The notes: generated from the letters alone by a model not told the origin. Counted from the first letter of the stretch, positions 1-10,375 are shown. The stretch: 64,000 bases of DNA from Allobosea sp. UNC402CLCol (GCF_000745475.1 NZ_JQJJ01000015.1:62001-126000); one strand, 5' to 3'. Numbers and translations: made by a program.

Positions 1-36
1 GGCCATCACGAATTTGCGTCTCGTCTGGGTCATCAT
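1..36 (-). CDS. 5' end of an exported protein gene (partial)
   Basis: Only the first 12 codons lie in the window; the gene leaves by the left edge. Reading the minus strand, a strong GGAGGAG ribosome binding site precedes two adjacent ATG codons (at 36 and 33), giving MMTQTRRKFVMA. The paired arginines followed by a hydrophobic stretch look like the start of a twin-arginine or Sec signal peptide. It lies about 115 bases downstream of the E2 gene on the same strand, so it may be the next gene of that operon. A solute-binding protein is possible, but nothing here identifies the product. Confidence 0.5.
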   Translation of the reverse strand, partial: MMTQTRRKFVMA

Positions 37-152
37 TTCGTCTCCTCCGTTATTCGCCGTCGACCTTTGCGCCCGTTGCGGTGGCCGATCTTGCATTCTG
101 ATGGTCTATAGCTGGCAATTCACGGCCTTGCGCGGCCGCGACCGCCCTTCAA

Positions 153-1388
153 TCACAAAAGCACCTCGGGGCTTTCCAGCGCCTCGCGCAGATCGGCCAT
201 GAAGCGGGCGGCGGCGACGCCGTCCACGATCCGGTGATCCGAGGACAACGTGAAATTCGCCATCGGCCTGAGCACGATCTGGCCGTCTCGGCCAACAGGC
301 TTGTCGACGGTTTGGCCGACCGCGAGGATCGCACCCTGCGGCGGATTGATGATCGCGGTGAAGCTGTCGACGCCGTACATGCCGAGATTGGAGATGGTGA
401 AGGTGCCGCCGCCGAGCTCGGCCGGTGTCAGCGTGCGCCTGGCCATGCCGTCGCGCAATCTGGCGAATTCGCGCGTCATCGCCGGCATATCCATGTTGCC
501 GGCATCGCGCAGCACCGGCACGACGAGATCGCCGTCGCGCTCCATGGCGATGCCGATATCGATGCGCTCGTGGAAGCGCGTCGCCTCGCCCTCGGCGGAT
601 GCATTGATGACCGGGTGGTCGCGCAGGATGCGGGCAGCGATGCGGGCGATCAGCACGGTGATGCTGGGCTTAGGCACGCCGATGCGCTCGTGACGGGCAG
701 CGAGGCGGCGCAGCAGATCGCGGGATGCGCTCATCTCGATCTCGGAGGTGAGATAGAAATGCGGCGCCGTGCGCATGCTCTCGGAGAGCCGGTTCGCGAC
801 GATGCGGCGGATCGCCGAGAAGGGCTGCAGCCGGCCCTCGGAATTGCTCGCGGCCGGGACCGGCGCGGGACGTGTCTCCTGCGCGGGGGCGCAACGTGGG
901 CGTTGCTCCAGATGGCGCTTCACATCGGCTTCCCCGATGCGTCCGCGTGGTCCAGTGCCGGCCACTGCCTTGAGATCGAGGCCATTCTGGCGCGCCATAC
1001 GGCGGGCGAGCGGCGTGGCGCGCAGGCCCGGCGCCACAGATTGAGCCGCAGAGGCGCCTGACGCCGGGGACGCGCCCTCAGGGTTGGAGGTGGCAGCCGC
1101 CACGGAAGCCGCAGCGGCTGCCGGCTCGGACGGCGTGGTGGCGGCCTCGCCGTCGAGGTAGATCCAGGCGACGGGCGTACCGACCGTGATCGGCACGCCG
1201 GTCTCGAGCTTGATGCCGCGGATCGCGCCGCTGGCCGGCGCCTCGACCTCCATCACGGCCTTGTTGGTGCCGATTTCGAAGATCGTGTCGCCCTGGCGGA
1301 CAAGATCGCCTTCCTTGACATGCCAGGCTTCGATCGTGCCCGTCTCCATGTCCATGTCGACCTTGGGAAGGATGACCTCGACCGGCAT
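153..1388 (-). CDS. Dihydrolipoamide acyltransferase (E2) of a 2-oxoacid/acetoin dehydrogenase-type complex
   Basis: This is the acyl-transferring core of a 2-oxoacid dehydrogenase complex. Residues 1-80 form a lipoyl domain with the lipoylation lysine K43 in GTNKAVME. An Ala/Pro-rich linker follows, then a peripheral subunit-binding domain (about 124-160, [16 protein letters not shown]). The C-terminal catalytic domain ends with the active-site motif DHRIVDG (384-390), so the enzyme looks intact at 411 residues. Its ATG overlaps the E1 beta stop (ATGA), which implies translational coupling. No dihydrolipoamide dehydrogenase (E3) gene is visible nearby, so E3 must come from elsewhere or lie beyond the left edge. 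The substrate (pyruvate, acetoin or a branched or sugar-derived 2-oxoacid) cannot be read from the sequence. Confidence 0.93.
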   Translation of the reverse strand: MPVEVILPKVDMDMETGTIEAWHVKEGDLVRQGDTIFEIGTNKAVMEVEAPASGAIRGIKLETGVPITVGTPVAWIYLDGEAATTPSEPAAAAASVAAATSNPEGASPASGASAAQSVAPGLRATPLARRMARQNGLDLKAVAGTGPRGRIGEADVKRHLEQRPRCAPAQETRPAPVPAASNSEGRLQPFSAIRRIVANRLSESMRTAPHFYLTSEIEMSASRDLLRRLAARHERIGVPKPSITVLIARIAARILRDHPVINASAEGEATRFHERIDIGIAMERDGDLVVPVLRDAGNMDMPAMTREFARLRDGMARRTLTPAELGGGTFTISNLGMYGVDSFTAIINPPQGAILAVGQTVDKPVGRDGQIVLRPMANFTLSSDHRIVDGVAAARFMADLREALESPEVLL

Positions 1389-2410
1389 CAGGCTTCCCCG
1401 CGACGCACGAGGTTGGTGGCGGCGGTAACGATGTCGTCCTCCTGCGGGACGGCGGCCTTCTCCAGCACCGGATTGTAGGGAATCGGCGCATCCGCACCGC
1501 CGAGCCGGATAATCGGCGCGTCGAGGAAGTCGAAGACCTCGCTCTCGGCGATCATCGCCGAGATCTCGGCGCCGATGCCCATGGTCTTGACGCCCTCGTA
1601 GACGACCAGCAAGCGGTGCGTCTTGCGCACGCTCTCGGCGATGGTGGTGAAGTCGATCGGGCGGATCGAGCGCAGATCGATGACCTCGGCCGAGATACCG
1701 TCCGCTGCAAGGCGCTCGGCTGCAGCCTCTGCCTTGCGGGCCATGATCGAGGAGCCGACGATGGTGACGTCCGTGCCCTCGCGGCGGATCGCCGCCTGGC
1801 CGATCGGCACGCGATAGGCTTCGGCCGGGACATGGCCCTTGGTCTTGTAGAGCAGCTTGTGCTCGAAGATCAGGACCGGGTTGGGGTCGTCGATCGCGGC
1901 AAGCAGCATGCCCTTGGCGTCATGCGGGGTGCTCGGTTGCAGGACCTTGAGGCCCGGGACATGCGCGAACCAGGCCTCCAGGCTCTGGCTGTGCTGCGCG
2001 GCCGCGCCGGTGCCCGAGCCGCCGGGCAGGCGCACCACCATCGGCACGCTCGCCTTGCCGCCGAACATGAAGCGGATCTTGGCCGCCTGGTTGACGAGCT
2101 GCTCCATGGCAAGCGTGACGAAATCCGAGAACTGGATCTCTAGCACCGGCCGCATGCCGGTGATCGCGGCGCCGACTGCGGCCCCGGCAATGCCGAGTTC
2201 GCTGATCGGGGTGTCGATCACGCGTTCTTTGCCGAAGCGGTGGACGAGATCGCCGGAGACGCCGAAGGCGCCGCCATAGACGCCGACGTCTTCGCCGAAG
2301 AGGAAGACGCGCTCGTCGGCTTCCATCGCCTGGCCGAGCGCCTCGCGCACGGCCTCGGCATAGGAGAGTTCGCGAATCTCGGCCGCGGCCTCAAGGGTGT
2401 CAGAGGGCAT
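1388..2410 (-). CDS. 2-oxoacid/acetoin dehydrogenase E1 component, beta subunit
   Basis: This is the beta subunit of the thiamine-diphosphate-dependent decarboxylase (E1), of the transketolase-like family with pyrimidine-binding and C-terminal domains. Recognisable stretches are [34 protein letters not shown] and the later [12 protein letters not shown], as in AcoB/PdhB proteins. The chosen ATG at 2410 gives about 340 residues, normal for the family; an alternative GTG at 2419 would overlap the alpha gene by 20 bases. It sits between E1 alpha and E2 with overlapping ends, so all three are probably made from one message. No catalytic gap or frameshift was seen. Confidence 0.92.
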   Translation of the reverse strand: MPSDTLEAAAEIRELSYAEAVREALGQAMEADERVFLFGEDVGVYGGAFGVSGDLVHRFGKERVIDTPISELGIAGAAVGAAITGMRPVLEIQFSDFVTLAMEQLVNQAAKIRFMFGGKASVPMVVRLPGGSGTGAAAQHSQSLEAWFAHVPGLKVLQPSTPHDAKGMLLAAIDDPNPVLIFEHKLLYKTKGHVPAEAYRVPIGQAAIRREGTDVTIVGSSIMARKAEAAAERLAADGISAEVIDLRSIRPIDFTTIAESVRKTHRLLVVYEGVKTMGIGAEISAMIAESEVFDFLDAPIIRLGGADAPIPYNPVLEKAAVPQEDDIVTAATNLVRRGEA

Positions 2411-3401
2411 AGACGTCACGGGTCAGGTCTTTCGGATCGGGGTCCGGGCAGGCGCGGGCGAATTCGACGGCGGCGTCGATGTCGCGCTGGGCATCCTCTT
2501 CCAGCTTCATCAGCGCCGCAGCATCGAACCGGTCATGCGCCTTGAGTTCGTCCTCCAGGCGCCGGATCGGGTCCTGCGCCCGCCACTCCTCGATCTCCTC
2601 CTTTGTCCGGTAGAGATTGCGGTCGCTCTTGGAGTGGCCGCGCCAGCGATAGGTCTTGCACTCGATCAGCGAAGGGCCTTCGCCGGAGCGGGCCCGCGCA
2701 ATCGCTTCGCGCGCCACGGCCGCGACGCCGGCAAGGTCGTTTCCGTCGAGGCAATGGCCGGGCATGGCGTAGGCGGCGGCACGGTCTGCGACATTCGTCA
2801 CCGCCATGGCGCGCGAGATGTCCATCGACATGCCGTATTTGTTGTTCTCGCAGACGAAAACGACCGGCAGCTTCCAGATCGAAGCCATGTTGAGCGCCTC
2901 GTGGAAGGCGCCCTCGTTCGAGGCGCCGTCGCCGAAGAAGACCATGCAGACCCGGCCGTTCTTCTGGGCCTTGATGCTCATGCCGACGCCGACTGCGATC
3001 GGCAGGCCGCCGCCGACGATGCCGTTGGCGCCGAGATTGCCGCCGTCGACATCGGCGATATGCATGGAGCCGCCGCGGCCCTTGCAGTAGCCGGTCTCCT
3101 TGCCGAAGAACTCGGCGAACATCAGCTTCGGCTCGGCGCCGCGCGCAATGCAGTGGCCATGGCCGCGATGGGTCGAGAGGATGTAGTCGTGGGCTTCGAG
3201 CGGCAGCGTCGTGCCGACGGCGCTGGCTTCCTGCCCGATCGAGAGGTGCATCGTGCCGTGGATCAGGCCGCGCATGTAGCTCGCCTCTGCGGCTTCCTCG
3301 AACTTGCGGATCAGATGCATGCGGGTCAGCGCCTGCGCCACCGTCGCGTCGTCGAGCGCGGCGAGTTCCGGCCGCTGGTTCGGCTTCTGGTCAGGGCTCA
3401 T
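2400..3401 (-). CDS. 2-oxoacid/acetoin dehydrogenase E1 component, alpha subunit
   Basis: This subunit binds thiamine diphosphate and Mg2+ and decarboxylates the 2-oxoacid together with the beta subunit. The ThDP motif is complete: GDG at residues 157-159 and NN at 186-187, with [17 protein letters not shown] and the flanking [12 protein letters not shown] loop typical of AcoA/PdhA proteins. At 333 residues it is full length. The start overlaps the stop of the upstream oxidoreductase (ATGA at 3398-3401), so the operon begins with that oxidoreductase. The substrate is unknown; the unusual upstream partner suggests something other than the housekeeping pyruvate dehydrogenase. Confidence 0.93.
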   Translation of the reverse strand: MSPDQKPNQRPELAALDDATVAQALTRMHLIRKFEEAAEASYMRGLIHGTMHLSIGQEASAVGTTLPLEAHDYILSTHRGHGHCIARGAEPKLMFAEFFGKETGYCKGRGGSMHIADVDGGNLGANGIVGGGLPIAVGVGMSIKAQKNGRVCMVFFGDGASNEGAFHEALNMASIWKLPVVFVCENNKYGMSMDISRAMAVTNVADRAAAYAMPGHCLDGNDLAGVAAVAREAIARARSGEGPSLIECKTYRWRGHSKSDRNLYRTKEEIEEWRAQDPIRRLEDELKAHDRFDAAALMKLEEDAQRDIDAAVEFARACPDPDPKDLTRDVYAL

Positions 3402-4759
3402 GCCTGGGCTCCGGAGGTCAGCGCGGCGATCATCGCGTCCTGGGCGCGGCGCACCTCGACGATCTTCAGCCGCTCGTCGGGGGTGGCGTCGGCGAGCGTG
3501 ATGAGCTCGCCCTTGGCGACAGGCCGCGTCATCGTCGCCCCCTGGGCGAGACCGATCGGCAGCGCCTTGCGCGCTTGCGCGTCAGAGCGGGAGAGCGCGA
3601 AGCCGCGATAGCCGTATTCGCCGATGGCATCGAGCGTCTCGCCGGCCGCGAGATCGCGCTTGGCGACGCAGCCGACCTCGGAGGTCGGCACCGGCAGCGG
3701 GCGCATATGACTCTGGTTGAAAATGACGGCGGCGGCGGCCGAAAGCGGCACTTCCAGGCTCGTCAGGTGATAGGGCCGGAAGAAGGAGTAATAGGGGCCG
3801 GGCCCCAGATGCAGGTCGCTCATCCGCTCGCGGACGCGGGGATGGCGCATCTCGGCGACGGCGAAGACGCCGGGCGCGACACCCTTGGCCACCGAGAAAT
3901 CGACCACGCCCTTCCGCGAGAGCAGACCGCCCTCTTCCTTCGGGCAGAAATAGTTCTGGAGTTCGTCCTTCGGCGCGGCCGGACCGTGCATGCCGGGGAT
4001 ATCCGGCACGAAGCCGCAGGCATTGGCGATGGCGACCATCTCGACCATCGTCTTCGAACCGTCGACGAATTCGACAAGCATGCGCGGGTTCATGTTCCGG
4101 CGGGTGGCTTCCTCGACATAATCGGCCGGCACCGCGTCGATGCGGAACGGGTTGTTCTTGCCCTTCCCGGCGGCGACCACCGGATAACCCATGGCGCGGA
4201 CGAAATTGATCAGCTCCATCGCGGCGGCAGGCTCGTCGCCGGCGCCCAGCGTATAAACGACGCCCGCCTTCGCCGCCTCGACCGCGAGATAGGAGCCGAT
4301 GGTAATGTCGGCCTCGACATTCATCATCACGATATGCTTGCGCGCGGCAATGGCGGTCAGCGCGACCCGCGAGCCGGCTTCCGGGTTCCCGGTGGCGTCG
4401 ATGATGACGTCGACGTCGGGCGAGCGGCAGATCAGGTCGAGCGAGGTCGTGGCGGCAATTCGACCCTTGCGGCGAGCGCCATCGAGCCCGGCCTCGTCGG
4501 TGACATTATCGACCTCGCCCTTGCGCCCGGCGAGTGCGGCGGCCTCCGCGACGCGATCCGGCGCGATATCGGCGACGGCGGCGATTTCGATACCGGTCAT
4601 CTGGGAGATTTGAACGACGATGTCGGTGCCCATCTGGCCGGCGCCAATCAAGCCGACGCGGACTGGCTTGCCGGCTTTGCCACGCAGTTCGAGCGCCTCG
4701 GCCAATGACAAGCCGGCAGCGGGTGCCGCCAAAGGCGGTTGCGTCAGGATCGCGGCCAT
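3398..4759 (-). CDS. NAD(P)-dependent oxidoreductase with C-terminal SAF domain (homoserine dehydrogenase-like)
   Basis: This 453-residue protein has an N-terminal Rossmann fold with the dinucleotide-binding motif GAGQMG at residues 39-44 ([12 protein letters not shown]). A middle region resembles homoserine dehydrogenase-like enzymes, and a C-terminal SAF domain (about 355-425, [20 protein letters not shown]) follows. SAF-domain oxidoreductases of this type often sit with sugar-acid or polyol catabolic genes; the exact reaction is not known to me. It is the first gene of the E1/E2 operon, and a plausible role is to produce the oxoacid that E1/E2 then decarboxylates (inference). A divergent SorC-type regulator lies upstream, with repeated ACATATGTTC elements between the two genes. 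Confidence 0.85.
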   Translation of the reverse strand: MAAILTQPPLAAPAAGLSLAEALELRGKAGKPVRVGLIGAGQMGTDIVVQISQMTGIEIAAVADIAPDRVAEAAALAGRKGEVDNVTDEAGLDGARRKGRIAATTSLDLICRSPDVDVIIDATGNPEAGSRVALTAIAARKHIVMMNVEADITIGSYLAVEAAKAGVVYTLGAGDEPAAAMELINFVRAMGYPVVAAGKGKNNPFRIDAVPADYVEEATRRNMNPRMLVEFVDGSKTMVEMVAIANACGFVPDIPGMHGPAAPKDELQNYFCPKEEGGLLSRKGVVDFSVAKGVAPGVFAVAEMRHPRVRERMSDLHLGPGPYYSFFRPYHLTSLEVPLSAAAAVIFNQSHMRPLPVPTSEVGCVAKRDLAAGETLDAIGEYGYRGFALSRSDAQARKALPIGLAQGATMTRPVAKGELITLADATPDERLKIVEVRRAQDAMIAALTSGAQA

Positions 4760-4779
4760 TCTCGTGGCATCTCCCTAGG

Positions 4780-4842
4780 ACATATGTTCTTTTGTAGGAA
4801 CAGAAGATCAGATCTTTCGTTCTGTCAAGCGCACATATGTTC
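4780..4842. promoter_or_regulatory. Divergent regulatory region with paired ACATATGTTC elements and a central palindrome
   Basis: Between the oxidoreductase operon (minus) and the SorC-type regulator (plus), the ten-base element ACATATGTTC occurs twice, at 4780-4789 and 4833-4842. The copies are 53 bases apart, about five helical turns. Between them are a perfect palindrome, AAGATC-A-GATCTT (4804-4816), and an outer pair ACAGAA/TTCTGT (4800-4805 and 4820-4825). SorC/DeoR-type regulators are oligomeric and often bind such spaced sites. These are therefore candidate operators for the neighbouring regulator; this is inferred, not shown. Confidence 0.45.
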
Positions 4843-4891
4843 AAGTCGGTTGCCTTTCCCGCCCCGATCCTGCGATGATGCAAATAAGGCT

Positions 4892-5941
4892 GTGCAGCTA
4901 GGCGACGGAACGTTGGAAGACATCATCGACTTCGGACATTCTCACCGCGAGGAACCGATCGCAGACGCCAAGGTCCGCGCGGCATGGCTCTATTACGTCG
5001 AGGGGCTGACGCAGGAGCAGATTGGCGAGGCGCTGGGTCTCAGCCGGATCAAGGTGGTGCGCATGCTGGCCGCGGCTCGCACCGAGGGTTTGGTAAAGAT
5101 CCGAATCGACGCGCGCTCGGCGCGGCAGGCGGGGCTGGAGCGCGGCCTCGTTACCTGTTTGGGCCTCGATGAAGCGGTGGTGGTGCCAGCGGCCCGCGAT
5201 CCCGCCAACATCGCGGCCATGGTGGGATATGCGGCCGGGCTATGGCTCTCCGGCAAACTGACAAACGGGACCGCCCTTGCGGTCGGCTGGGGCCAGACGC
5301 TGCACCAAGCCTTGCGCGGCATCCAGCCGCGCCATCTTGAGAGGATGTCAGTGGTGTCGCTGCTCGGCGGCCTGACCCATTCGCGCAGCATCAATCCATC
5401 GGCGGTGGCGCGACGGGTCGCCGACATGTTCGGTGCCGATTGCTTCCAGCTCACCGCGCCGGTCTTCGTCTCGGATGCGGCGCTGCGAGAGGCGCTATGG
5501 CGTGAGCCGACCCTACGCGAGCTGCTGGAGCGCGCGCGTGCCGCCGATATCGCCCTAGTCAGCGTCGGCGACCTTGTCGCCGACTCGACACTGTTCCGGG
5601 AAAGGCTGCTGCCCCAGTCCGATCTGGCTTCGCTTGAGAAGGCCGGCGCCGTTGGCGACCTCGTTTGCCATTTCATTGACGCCGAAGGCGAGCAGGTCGA
5701 TCATCCCGTCAATCAACGGGTGATGGCCGTGAGCCCTGCCGACCTCAAAGGGATCGGATTGGTGGCCATCGCCGCCGGAGGAGCCCACAAGGCAAAGGCT
5801 ATCCGAGCGGCCTTGCGGGCGAGCGATGCCAAGGTCCTGATCACGGATGAAAGCGCTGCCGAGGCGCTCTTGAGCACCACGGATTTCGCAGGTCAGCGAA
5901 CGACGAATACCGACATAGGGGAGGCAGGTTATGGCCAATAA
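4892..5941 (+). CDS. Sugar-binding transcriptional regulator, SorC/DeoR family
   Basis: The protein has an N-terminal helix-turn-helix (VRAAWLYYVEGLTQEQIGEAL followed by LSRIKVVRML). A C-terminal sugar-binding domain of the SorC/DeoR type follows, with LAVGWGQTLHQAL and VSLLGGLTHSRSINPSAVARRVA, which normally senses a phosphorylated sugar or polyol. The open frame extends back to an ATG at 4739, but that start lies inside the divergent oxidoreductase gene. I prefer the GTG at 4892, which gives about 349 residues. The gene overlaps the next one by 11 bases. Its position back to back with the SAF/E1/E2 operon suggests that it controls that operon. Confidence 0.85.
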   Translation: MQLGDGTLEDIIDFGHSHREEPIADAKVRAAWLYYVEGLTQEQIGEALGLSRIKVVRMLAAARTEGLVKIRIDARSARQAGLERGLVTCLGLDEAVVVPAARDPANIAAMVGYAAGLWLSGKLTNGTALAVGWGQTLHQALRGIQPRHLERMSVVSLLGGLTHSRSINPSAVARRVADMFGADCFQLTAPVFVSDAALREALWREPTLRELLERARAADIALVSVGDLVADSTLFRERLLPQSDLASLEKAGAVGDLVCHFIDAEGEQVDHPVNQRVMAVSPADLKGIGLVAIAAGGAHKAKAIRAALRASDAKVLITDESAAEALLSTTDFAGQRTTNTDIGEAGYGQ

Positions 5942-6287
5942 CTTCGAGCTCTTTGCTCGCAACTCGCTTCAGTTCCGTCCCTCGGACATCAGGCTGATGC
6001 TGGAGCGGGTGCATTCGCACGTCGTGAAGCCCCGGATGTCGGCTGAGGAACTGCTGGACGTCGTCAAAGGGCTGGGCTTCGAGACGGTGGAGGCCTTTGG
6101 AAAGCACATAGGATTGGAGGCCCGGACGGCGGAAAGCTGGGCTCGCTATGGATTGTCCCGGGACGCCGCGCAGTTGCTGCTCGCCCTTCTGAATTATCGC
6201 CGGCGCTTGGTCGATGCGATGGATGATTTCGAGAAAACCACACAGATTCCCCTGGATGGCTTCTTCGAAGCCCAAAAACTGCCCTGA
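5931..6287 (+). CDS. Small hypothetical protein translationally coupled to the SorC regulator
   Basis: This 118-residue protein begins MANNFELFARNSLQF. It is predicted helical, with no signal peptide or membrane segment. Its ATG lies 11 bases inside the end of the regulator gene and follows GGGGAGGCAG, a good ribosome binding site, so the two are probably co-translated. A central part (GFETVEAFGKHIGLEARTAE) faintly resembles a DNA-binding helix pair, as in proteins that choose a partner by helix-turn-helix, but I do not recognise a family. No function is assigned. Confidence 0.6.
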   Translation: MANNFELFARNSLQFRPSDIRLMLERVHSHVVKPRMSAEELLDVVKGLGFETVEAFGKHIGLEARTAESWARYGLSRDAAQLLLALLNYRRRLVDAMDDFEKTTQIPLDGFFEAQKLP

Positions 6288-6411
6288 CCGCTGAAAGACC
6301 GGGATCGGGTTATCTTCTCGACCCGCCCCCGGGGAAAGACCGCACGAAAATGGCCAATGGCGAGCGCGCGACCGCGATCCTGATTGATCTGGCCGGCGGC
6401 GTTGCGCTGCT

Positions 6412-6747
6412 GATCTGGACTGCGCTTGTCTGTCATGGCCCGATCGCCCTGATGTCGACCCTGAGCAGCTCGAAGCGGGGGAGAAGCCCAATCCCGGCGC
6501 CTGGATCTACGAGGGCTACAATTTCACAGTGATCAGCAACCAGGAGGAGCAGCAGGCCAAGTCGCTCTTGCAGGGCGGCGAGATGAAGTTCTACCCGCAA
6601 ACCGCTCTCGAACAGGCAGGCGGTCGCTTCAGCGGCAACGCAACGCCGTGGACGCCGCATGTCGTGACGGACCGCGAGGTGATCACGGGCCAGAACCCGG
6701 CTTCCGCTTCGCAGGTAGGACTGGAGGCTCTCAAGCGGCTTAAATGA
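6412..6747 (+). pseudogene. Remnant of a DJ-1/PfpI-family glutamine amidotransferase-like gene (truncated and frameshifted)
   Basis: Two reading frames together spell the C-terminal half of a DJ-1/PfpI (class I glutamine amidotransferase-like) protein. The first frame carries the nucleophile elbow LVCHGPIALMSTL (around 6425-6463). The next frame continues EKPNPGAWIYEGYNFTVIS and ends with TPWTPHVVTDREVITGQNP and LEALKRLK (stop at 6747). The frames must join by a one-base shift at about 6455-6480. The N-terminal half of the family (flavodoxin-like strands and the catalytic Glu region) is absent upstream. The gene is therefore broken twice; sequencing error could explain the shift but not the missing half. 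Confidence 0.7.
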
Positions 6748-6981
6748 GTGCGCCCATATCAACCAGCGGTGGTGACGAAGACGTCACCGCCGTTGTTTCT
6801 TGGCCTGTCAATGGGCCGTTGCCTTACTTGCGGCGCGCGCCCTCTGCGCCATCAAGCTGACCTTGGCATTCTGCCCCGAAGCAGACGAAGTGCTCGATGC
6901 CGGTGGTCAGTAGGCGCGGTCTTGACCCTTCGACTGCCTACCTCAACGGGCCGCGAGAGCTCGTTGGCTGTGGGGATAGGA

Positions 6982-9504
6982 TTAAAACTCCTCCCATCCC
7001 GAATCGCTGGCCCGGCCGCCGCCATTGGCGACCTTGCGCGGGGCGGGCATGGCCTTGGACTGCACAAAGGCGGTCTCGGCGAGCTGGCGCAGACGCGCCG
7101 GTTCGCCGGCGGGAGCTGGCCGCATCGGCGCCTTGACCGCGCGCGCTGCCGTCGCGGCCGGCTGGGCATAAGCCGCCTGACCGGCGGGCTCGCGCCGGAT
7201 CTTGAAGGCCGAGACCAGCGCGTTGAGCTGCTCGATCCGGCCGGACAGCGAGTTGGCCGAGGCCGCGCTCTGCTCGGACAGGGCCGCGTTCTGCTGCGTC
7301 ATCTCGTCGAGATGCGCCACCGCCTGGCTCATCTCGTCGATGCCGTTGGCCTGTTCGCCCGACGCGGCCGAGATATCGGCGATCGTCGCCGCGACCTTCT
7401 GCGAGGCCGCGAGGATGCGGGCGAGCTGGTCGCCCGCCTGCCGCACCAGCTTCACGCCGTCGCTGACCTCGACATTGGACGAGGAGATCAGCCCGGAGAT
7501 GTCCTTGGCCGCGGCGCTCGAACGCTGCGCCAGCGTGCGGACTTCCGAGGCGACGACCGCAAAGCCCTTGCCGGCATCGCCCGCGCGGGCCGCCTCGACC
7601 GCGGCGTTGAGCGCCAAGAGATTGGTCTGGAAGGCGATGTCGTCGATGACGCGGATGATGTCGGAGATCTTCTGCGAGGCGGTCTCGATCCGGGCCATGG
7701 CGTCGACCGCCTGGCCGGCGATGGCACCGCCGTTCTCGGCCGCCTGCATCGCCTCGTCGGCGATGCGGGCGGCATCCTTCGAGGCCTGGGCCGAGGCCTT
7801 GACGGACGCGGCGAGCTCCTCGGTCGTCGCGGCGGTCTCCTCCAGCGAAGAGGCCTGTTCCTCGGTGCGCTTGGAGAGATCGTCGGCACCCATGTTGATC
7901 TCGCGCGCGGCCAGCCCGACATCGGCCGAGGTCGTCTGGATCGTCGCGACCGTGTCGGAGAGGCGATCGACCGTCTCGTTGATCGCGCCCTTCAAATCGG
8001 CGAAGCGGCCCCGATAGGCCGTCTCGACCCGGCTCGTCAGGTCCCCGCCCGCGATCCCCTGCAAGATCTCCGCGAACTCCGTCGTCGCACCGTCGACCAC
8101 CGCGTTGATCTCGTTGATGCCGGCGACCAGCCGCTGCATCTGCTCGTCGGCATCGTCGATCTGGAGCCGGGCCGAGAAATCGCCGGCCGCCGCCGCCGCG
8201 ACCACCTCTCCGACATCCGAGACAATGAGAGCCATCGACTCCGCAGCGTGAAGCCGTTTTGCCGAAGCCTCGCGTTCCTGCTCTTCAAGCGCGCGTACGC
8301 GCAAGCCGTTTTCTTTGAATACCGTGAGAGCGACAGCCATTGCACCGATCTCATCGCGGCGCGACCCATGCGGCACATCGATTGACAGATCACCTGCGGC
8401 CATAGCGCGCATCGTGTCGGTCATGTCGGCTATGGGTCCTGTGACACGCGATCGCACGACAACAAAGCCAAAGCCCGAGAGCAGTAGTGCTCCAATGAAC
8501 AGCGCTGAGTAGGTGGCCAAAACGTACGAAGCGCGGCTAGCTGCGGCCGCAGCGCTCTCATTCAGCGCCTTGAGCGCTGCGCTGGCGACGTCACTAACGG
8601 AATCAAGCGCCGGAATAACGGTTTCCCGCCACTTCTCGGTGCTCATCGCGACCGTTTGCCCAGAGGTGAGTTTCTGGATCATCTCGTCCTTGAGAGCCTT
8701 AAAGGATCCGGAGAAGTAGCTGGTGTCGGCTTGAGCAATGGCGCTGCGGATCTCGGGCGCCGTCTGTGGCGTGTTGGCGACGGCTTTGACGGAAGACCAG
8801 CCGAAGGCGCCCTGCGCCTCAGCCAATACCAACGCTTTGGCCTCCTTCTCATCGAAGGGACGACTTTGCGCCAGGATCGAGCTGAACATCTGACCAGAGG
8901 TGCCGATCGCGGCCCGCACTGACCAGGCGAGGTTGCGCGTGATGATCAGCTCCGACAGGCGCGGATTCAGAGCGCGGATCTCGATCTCTGCCGCTGAAGC
9001 CGCCTCTTCCAAGCTCTGCAGATAGGCATCACCAACCGACAGGACTTTCGCGACAAGTGTCTTGTCGCGCGAAGCGGGAACCAGCTTTGCATCGCGGTCG
9101 ACAGCATCCCGCAGCGCATTGTAATCGGTGAAGCGCGCCGACAGTGTATTGGCTGCCGACTTCAACGCCGGGAATGGTGTCGTCTCCAGCGTCTCGCGCG
9201 CCGCCGCCATGGCAGCGTCGACTTCCTTGCGGCGAGTTTGATAAGTCGCGATCGAGCTCTGGTTCTTGTCGAGCGACTGGATTACGGCCGTCTGCAAAGA
9301 GGCGCGCTCATAACGCGCGCTGACAAGCGCATTAAAGAGGTCCTGATCGAGCTTTGCCAGCTCAGCTGCTTTCACGGCGGCACTGCGCTGCCAATACGAC
9401 GTCCACATCTGCTGCCCGCAAAGGGCGGCAACAATCAAGCCCATCAGGCCGATCAGGCAAGCAAGCGTCGTCCGGATGGACAAATTGGCAAACAGTTTCG
9501 TCAC
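6982..9504 (-). CDS. Membrane-bound methyl-accepting chemotaxis protein
   Basis: This 840-residue transducer has a first membrane segment at about residues 12-32 and a periplasmic helical sensor domain. A second membrane segment lies near 330-352 ([19 protein letters not shown]), followed by HAMP modules ([21 protein letters not shown], then a second HAMP-like stretch). The cytoplasmic signalling hairpin contains the conserved tip [20 protein letters not shown] near 620-640. The sequence ends in GWEEF, like the tethered CheR/CheB-docking pentapeptides of other receptors. The start is GTG. No other che genes are adjacent, so it is a stand-alone receptor; the ligand is unknown. Confidence 0.94.
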   Translation of the reverse strand: MTKLFANLSIRTTLACLIGLMGLIVAALCGQQMWTSYWQRSAAVKAAELAKLDQDLFNALVSARYERASLQTAVIQSLDKNQSSIATYQTRRKEVDAAMAAARETLETTPFPALKSAANTLSARFTDYNALRDAVDRDAKLVPASRDKTLVAKVLSVGDAYLQSLEEAASAAEIEIRALNPRLSELIITRNLAWSVRAAIGTSGQMFSSILAQSRPFDEKEAKALVLAEAQGAFGWSSVKAVANTPQTAPEIRSAIAQADTSYFSGSFKALKDEMIQKLTSGQTVAMSTEKWRETVIPALDSVSDVASAALKALNESAAAAASRASYVLATYSALFIGALLLSGFGFVVVRSRVTGPIADMTDTMRAMAAGDLSIDVPHGSRRDEIGAMAVALTVFKENGLRVRALEEQEREASAKRLHAAESMALIVSDVGEVVAAAAAGDFSARLQIDDADEQMQRLVAGINEINAVVDGATTEFAEILQGIAGGDLTSRVETAYRGRFADLKGAINETVDRLSDTVATIQTTSADVGLAAREINMGADDLSKRTEEQASSLEETAATTEELAASVKASAQASKDAARIADEAMQAAENGGAIAGQAVDAMARIETASQKISDIIRVIDDIAFQTNLLALNAAVEAARAGDAGKGFAVVASEVRTLAQRSSAAAKDISGLISSSNVEVSDGVKLVRQAGDQLARILAASQKVAATIADISAASGEQANGIDEMSQAVAHLDEMTQQNAALSEQSAASANSLSGRIEQLNALVSAFKIRREPAGQAAYAQPAATAARAVKAPMRPAPAGEPARLRQLAETAFVQSKAMPAPRKVANGGGRASDSGWEEF

Positions 9505-9980
9505 CCGAGCCCCATTATTTGTAAAGCGCCTCCTGACTGGGCGCTTTACAACTAAAATGCGCGATAAGCCTTTATACTCCGTTTAATCCAGCCCAATCGG
9601 ACAACCTGTCGGGGCCCCAAAAGCGCCAAAAGATTCTCGATCTACTCCGAAAAGGAGACCTACGAAAGCCTCCTGAGCTAGGCCGGGAGCGACGCATGGC
9701 TGATATGACAGGCGTCGGCTCCCAGCCATTGCAACAATGTATCATTTCGCGGAACTCGGCCTGCGCCGTCTTGCAAGATCAACCAAATGGATAGCCTGCC
9801 AAACGTGTCGCTCAAGCAACTTTCGAGCCCTTACCCATGTATGTCTTCACGCCGGCCGCGATTGCGAGGGATCTTTCGTGGGTGCGGGATATGGCTGCTC
9901 CTGACGAGCCTCCAGTGACCGCCTAAACCTTTGTGCACGCTCATCTTGCTGATCCAATCACATGGCATTGGTCCACGAAT
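9505..9980. other. Intergenic stretch without a convincing gene
   Basis: About 475 bases separate the membrane chemoreceptor from the decayed gene that follows. It is less GC-rich than the flanking genes. The only open frame of note is a 29-codon one at 9837-9926 (begins MYVFTPAAIARDLSW), which lacks a clear ribosome binding site. It may be another scrap of decayed coding sequence. I see no RNA gene here. Confidence 0.4.
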
Positions 9981-10239
9981 ATGAATGATCCACGAGAGAT
10001 CGTATTGAGGCGGGTTCTCGCGATTATTGGGCAGGCGCGACTGCGCGATCACCAACTGACACTTGGGTCAACTCGGCGCGGGTCCGCTGGAAGATTTGAT
10101 GTGCGACGCCCTGCTCGACGATTTGCGGGCTTGGATGCCCTTCACTGCCGAGACGCGCTGCGCACTTGGAAATGTGCGAATGAATGGCAAGCTGGGTGCT
10201 TTAGGGCATCGTGTGGAAGCAGTGTCACTTTACCGCTGA
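9981..10239 (+). pseudogene. Decayed small gene resembling a DUF6869-type protein (frameshifted)
   Basis: One frame reads MNDPREIVLRRVLAIIGQA through DHQLTLG. After a one-base shift near 10060-10070, the neighbouring frame continues GQLGAGPLEDLMCDALLDD to a stop at 10237-10239. The GAGPLEDLL-type motif, preceded by a helical segment, recalls a group of small uncharacterised proteins annotated DUF6869, so a single ancestral gene broken by a frameshift is likely. The family name is from memory and uncertain. No intact start with a ribosome binding site was found. Confidence 0.4.
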
Positions 10240-10375
10240 AGGCTTCCCGCCCAAGCCAAAGATAGGTAATCTTCGTTGTAAGCCCTCAGACCCGCACCAG
10301 AAGCCAACCTTGAGGCTCCACCCCAAACCAGACCTTTCAGTTTGGGACAAATTTCCTCTGAAGCCAAAGCGAGCC

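Noticed and set aside
6748..8385. 545-residue open frame on the plus strand
   Set aside because: It is antisense to the membrane chemoreceptor. Arg- and Gly-rich sequence without domains marks it as a shadow.
9837..9926. 29-codon open frame beginning MYVFTPAAIARDLSW
   Set aside because: No clear ribosome binding site or homologue known to me; it may be a scrap of decayed coding sequence. Mentioned only in the intergenic entry.
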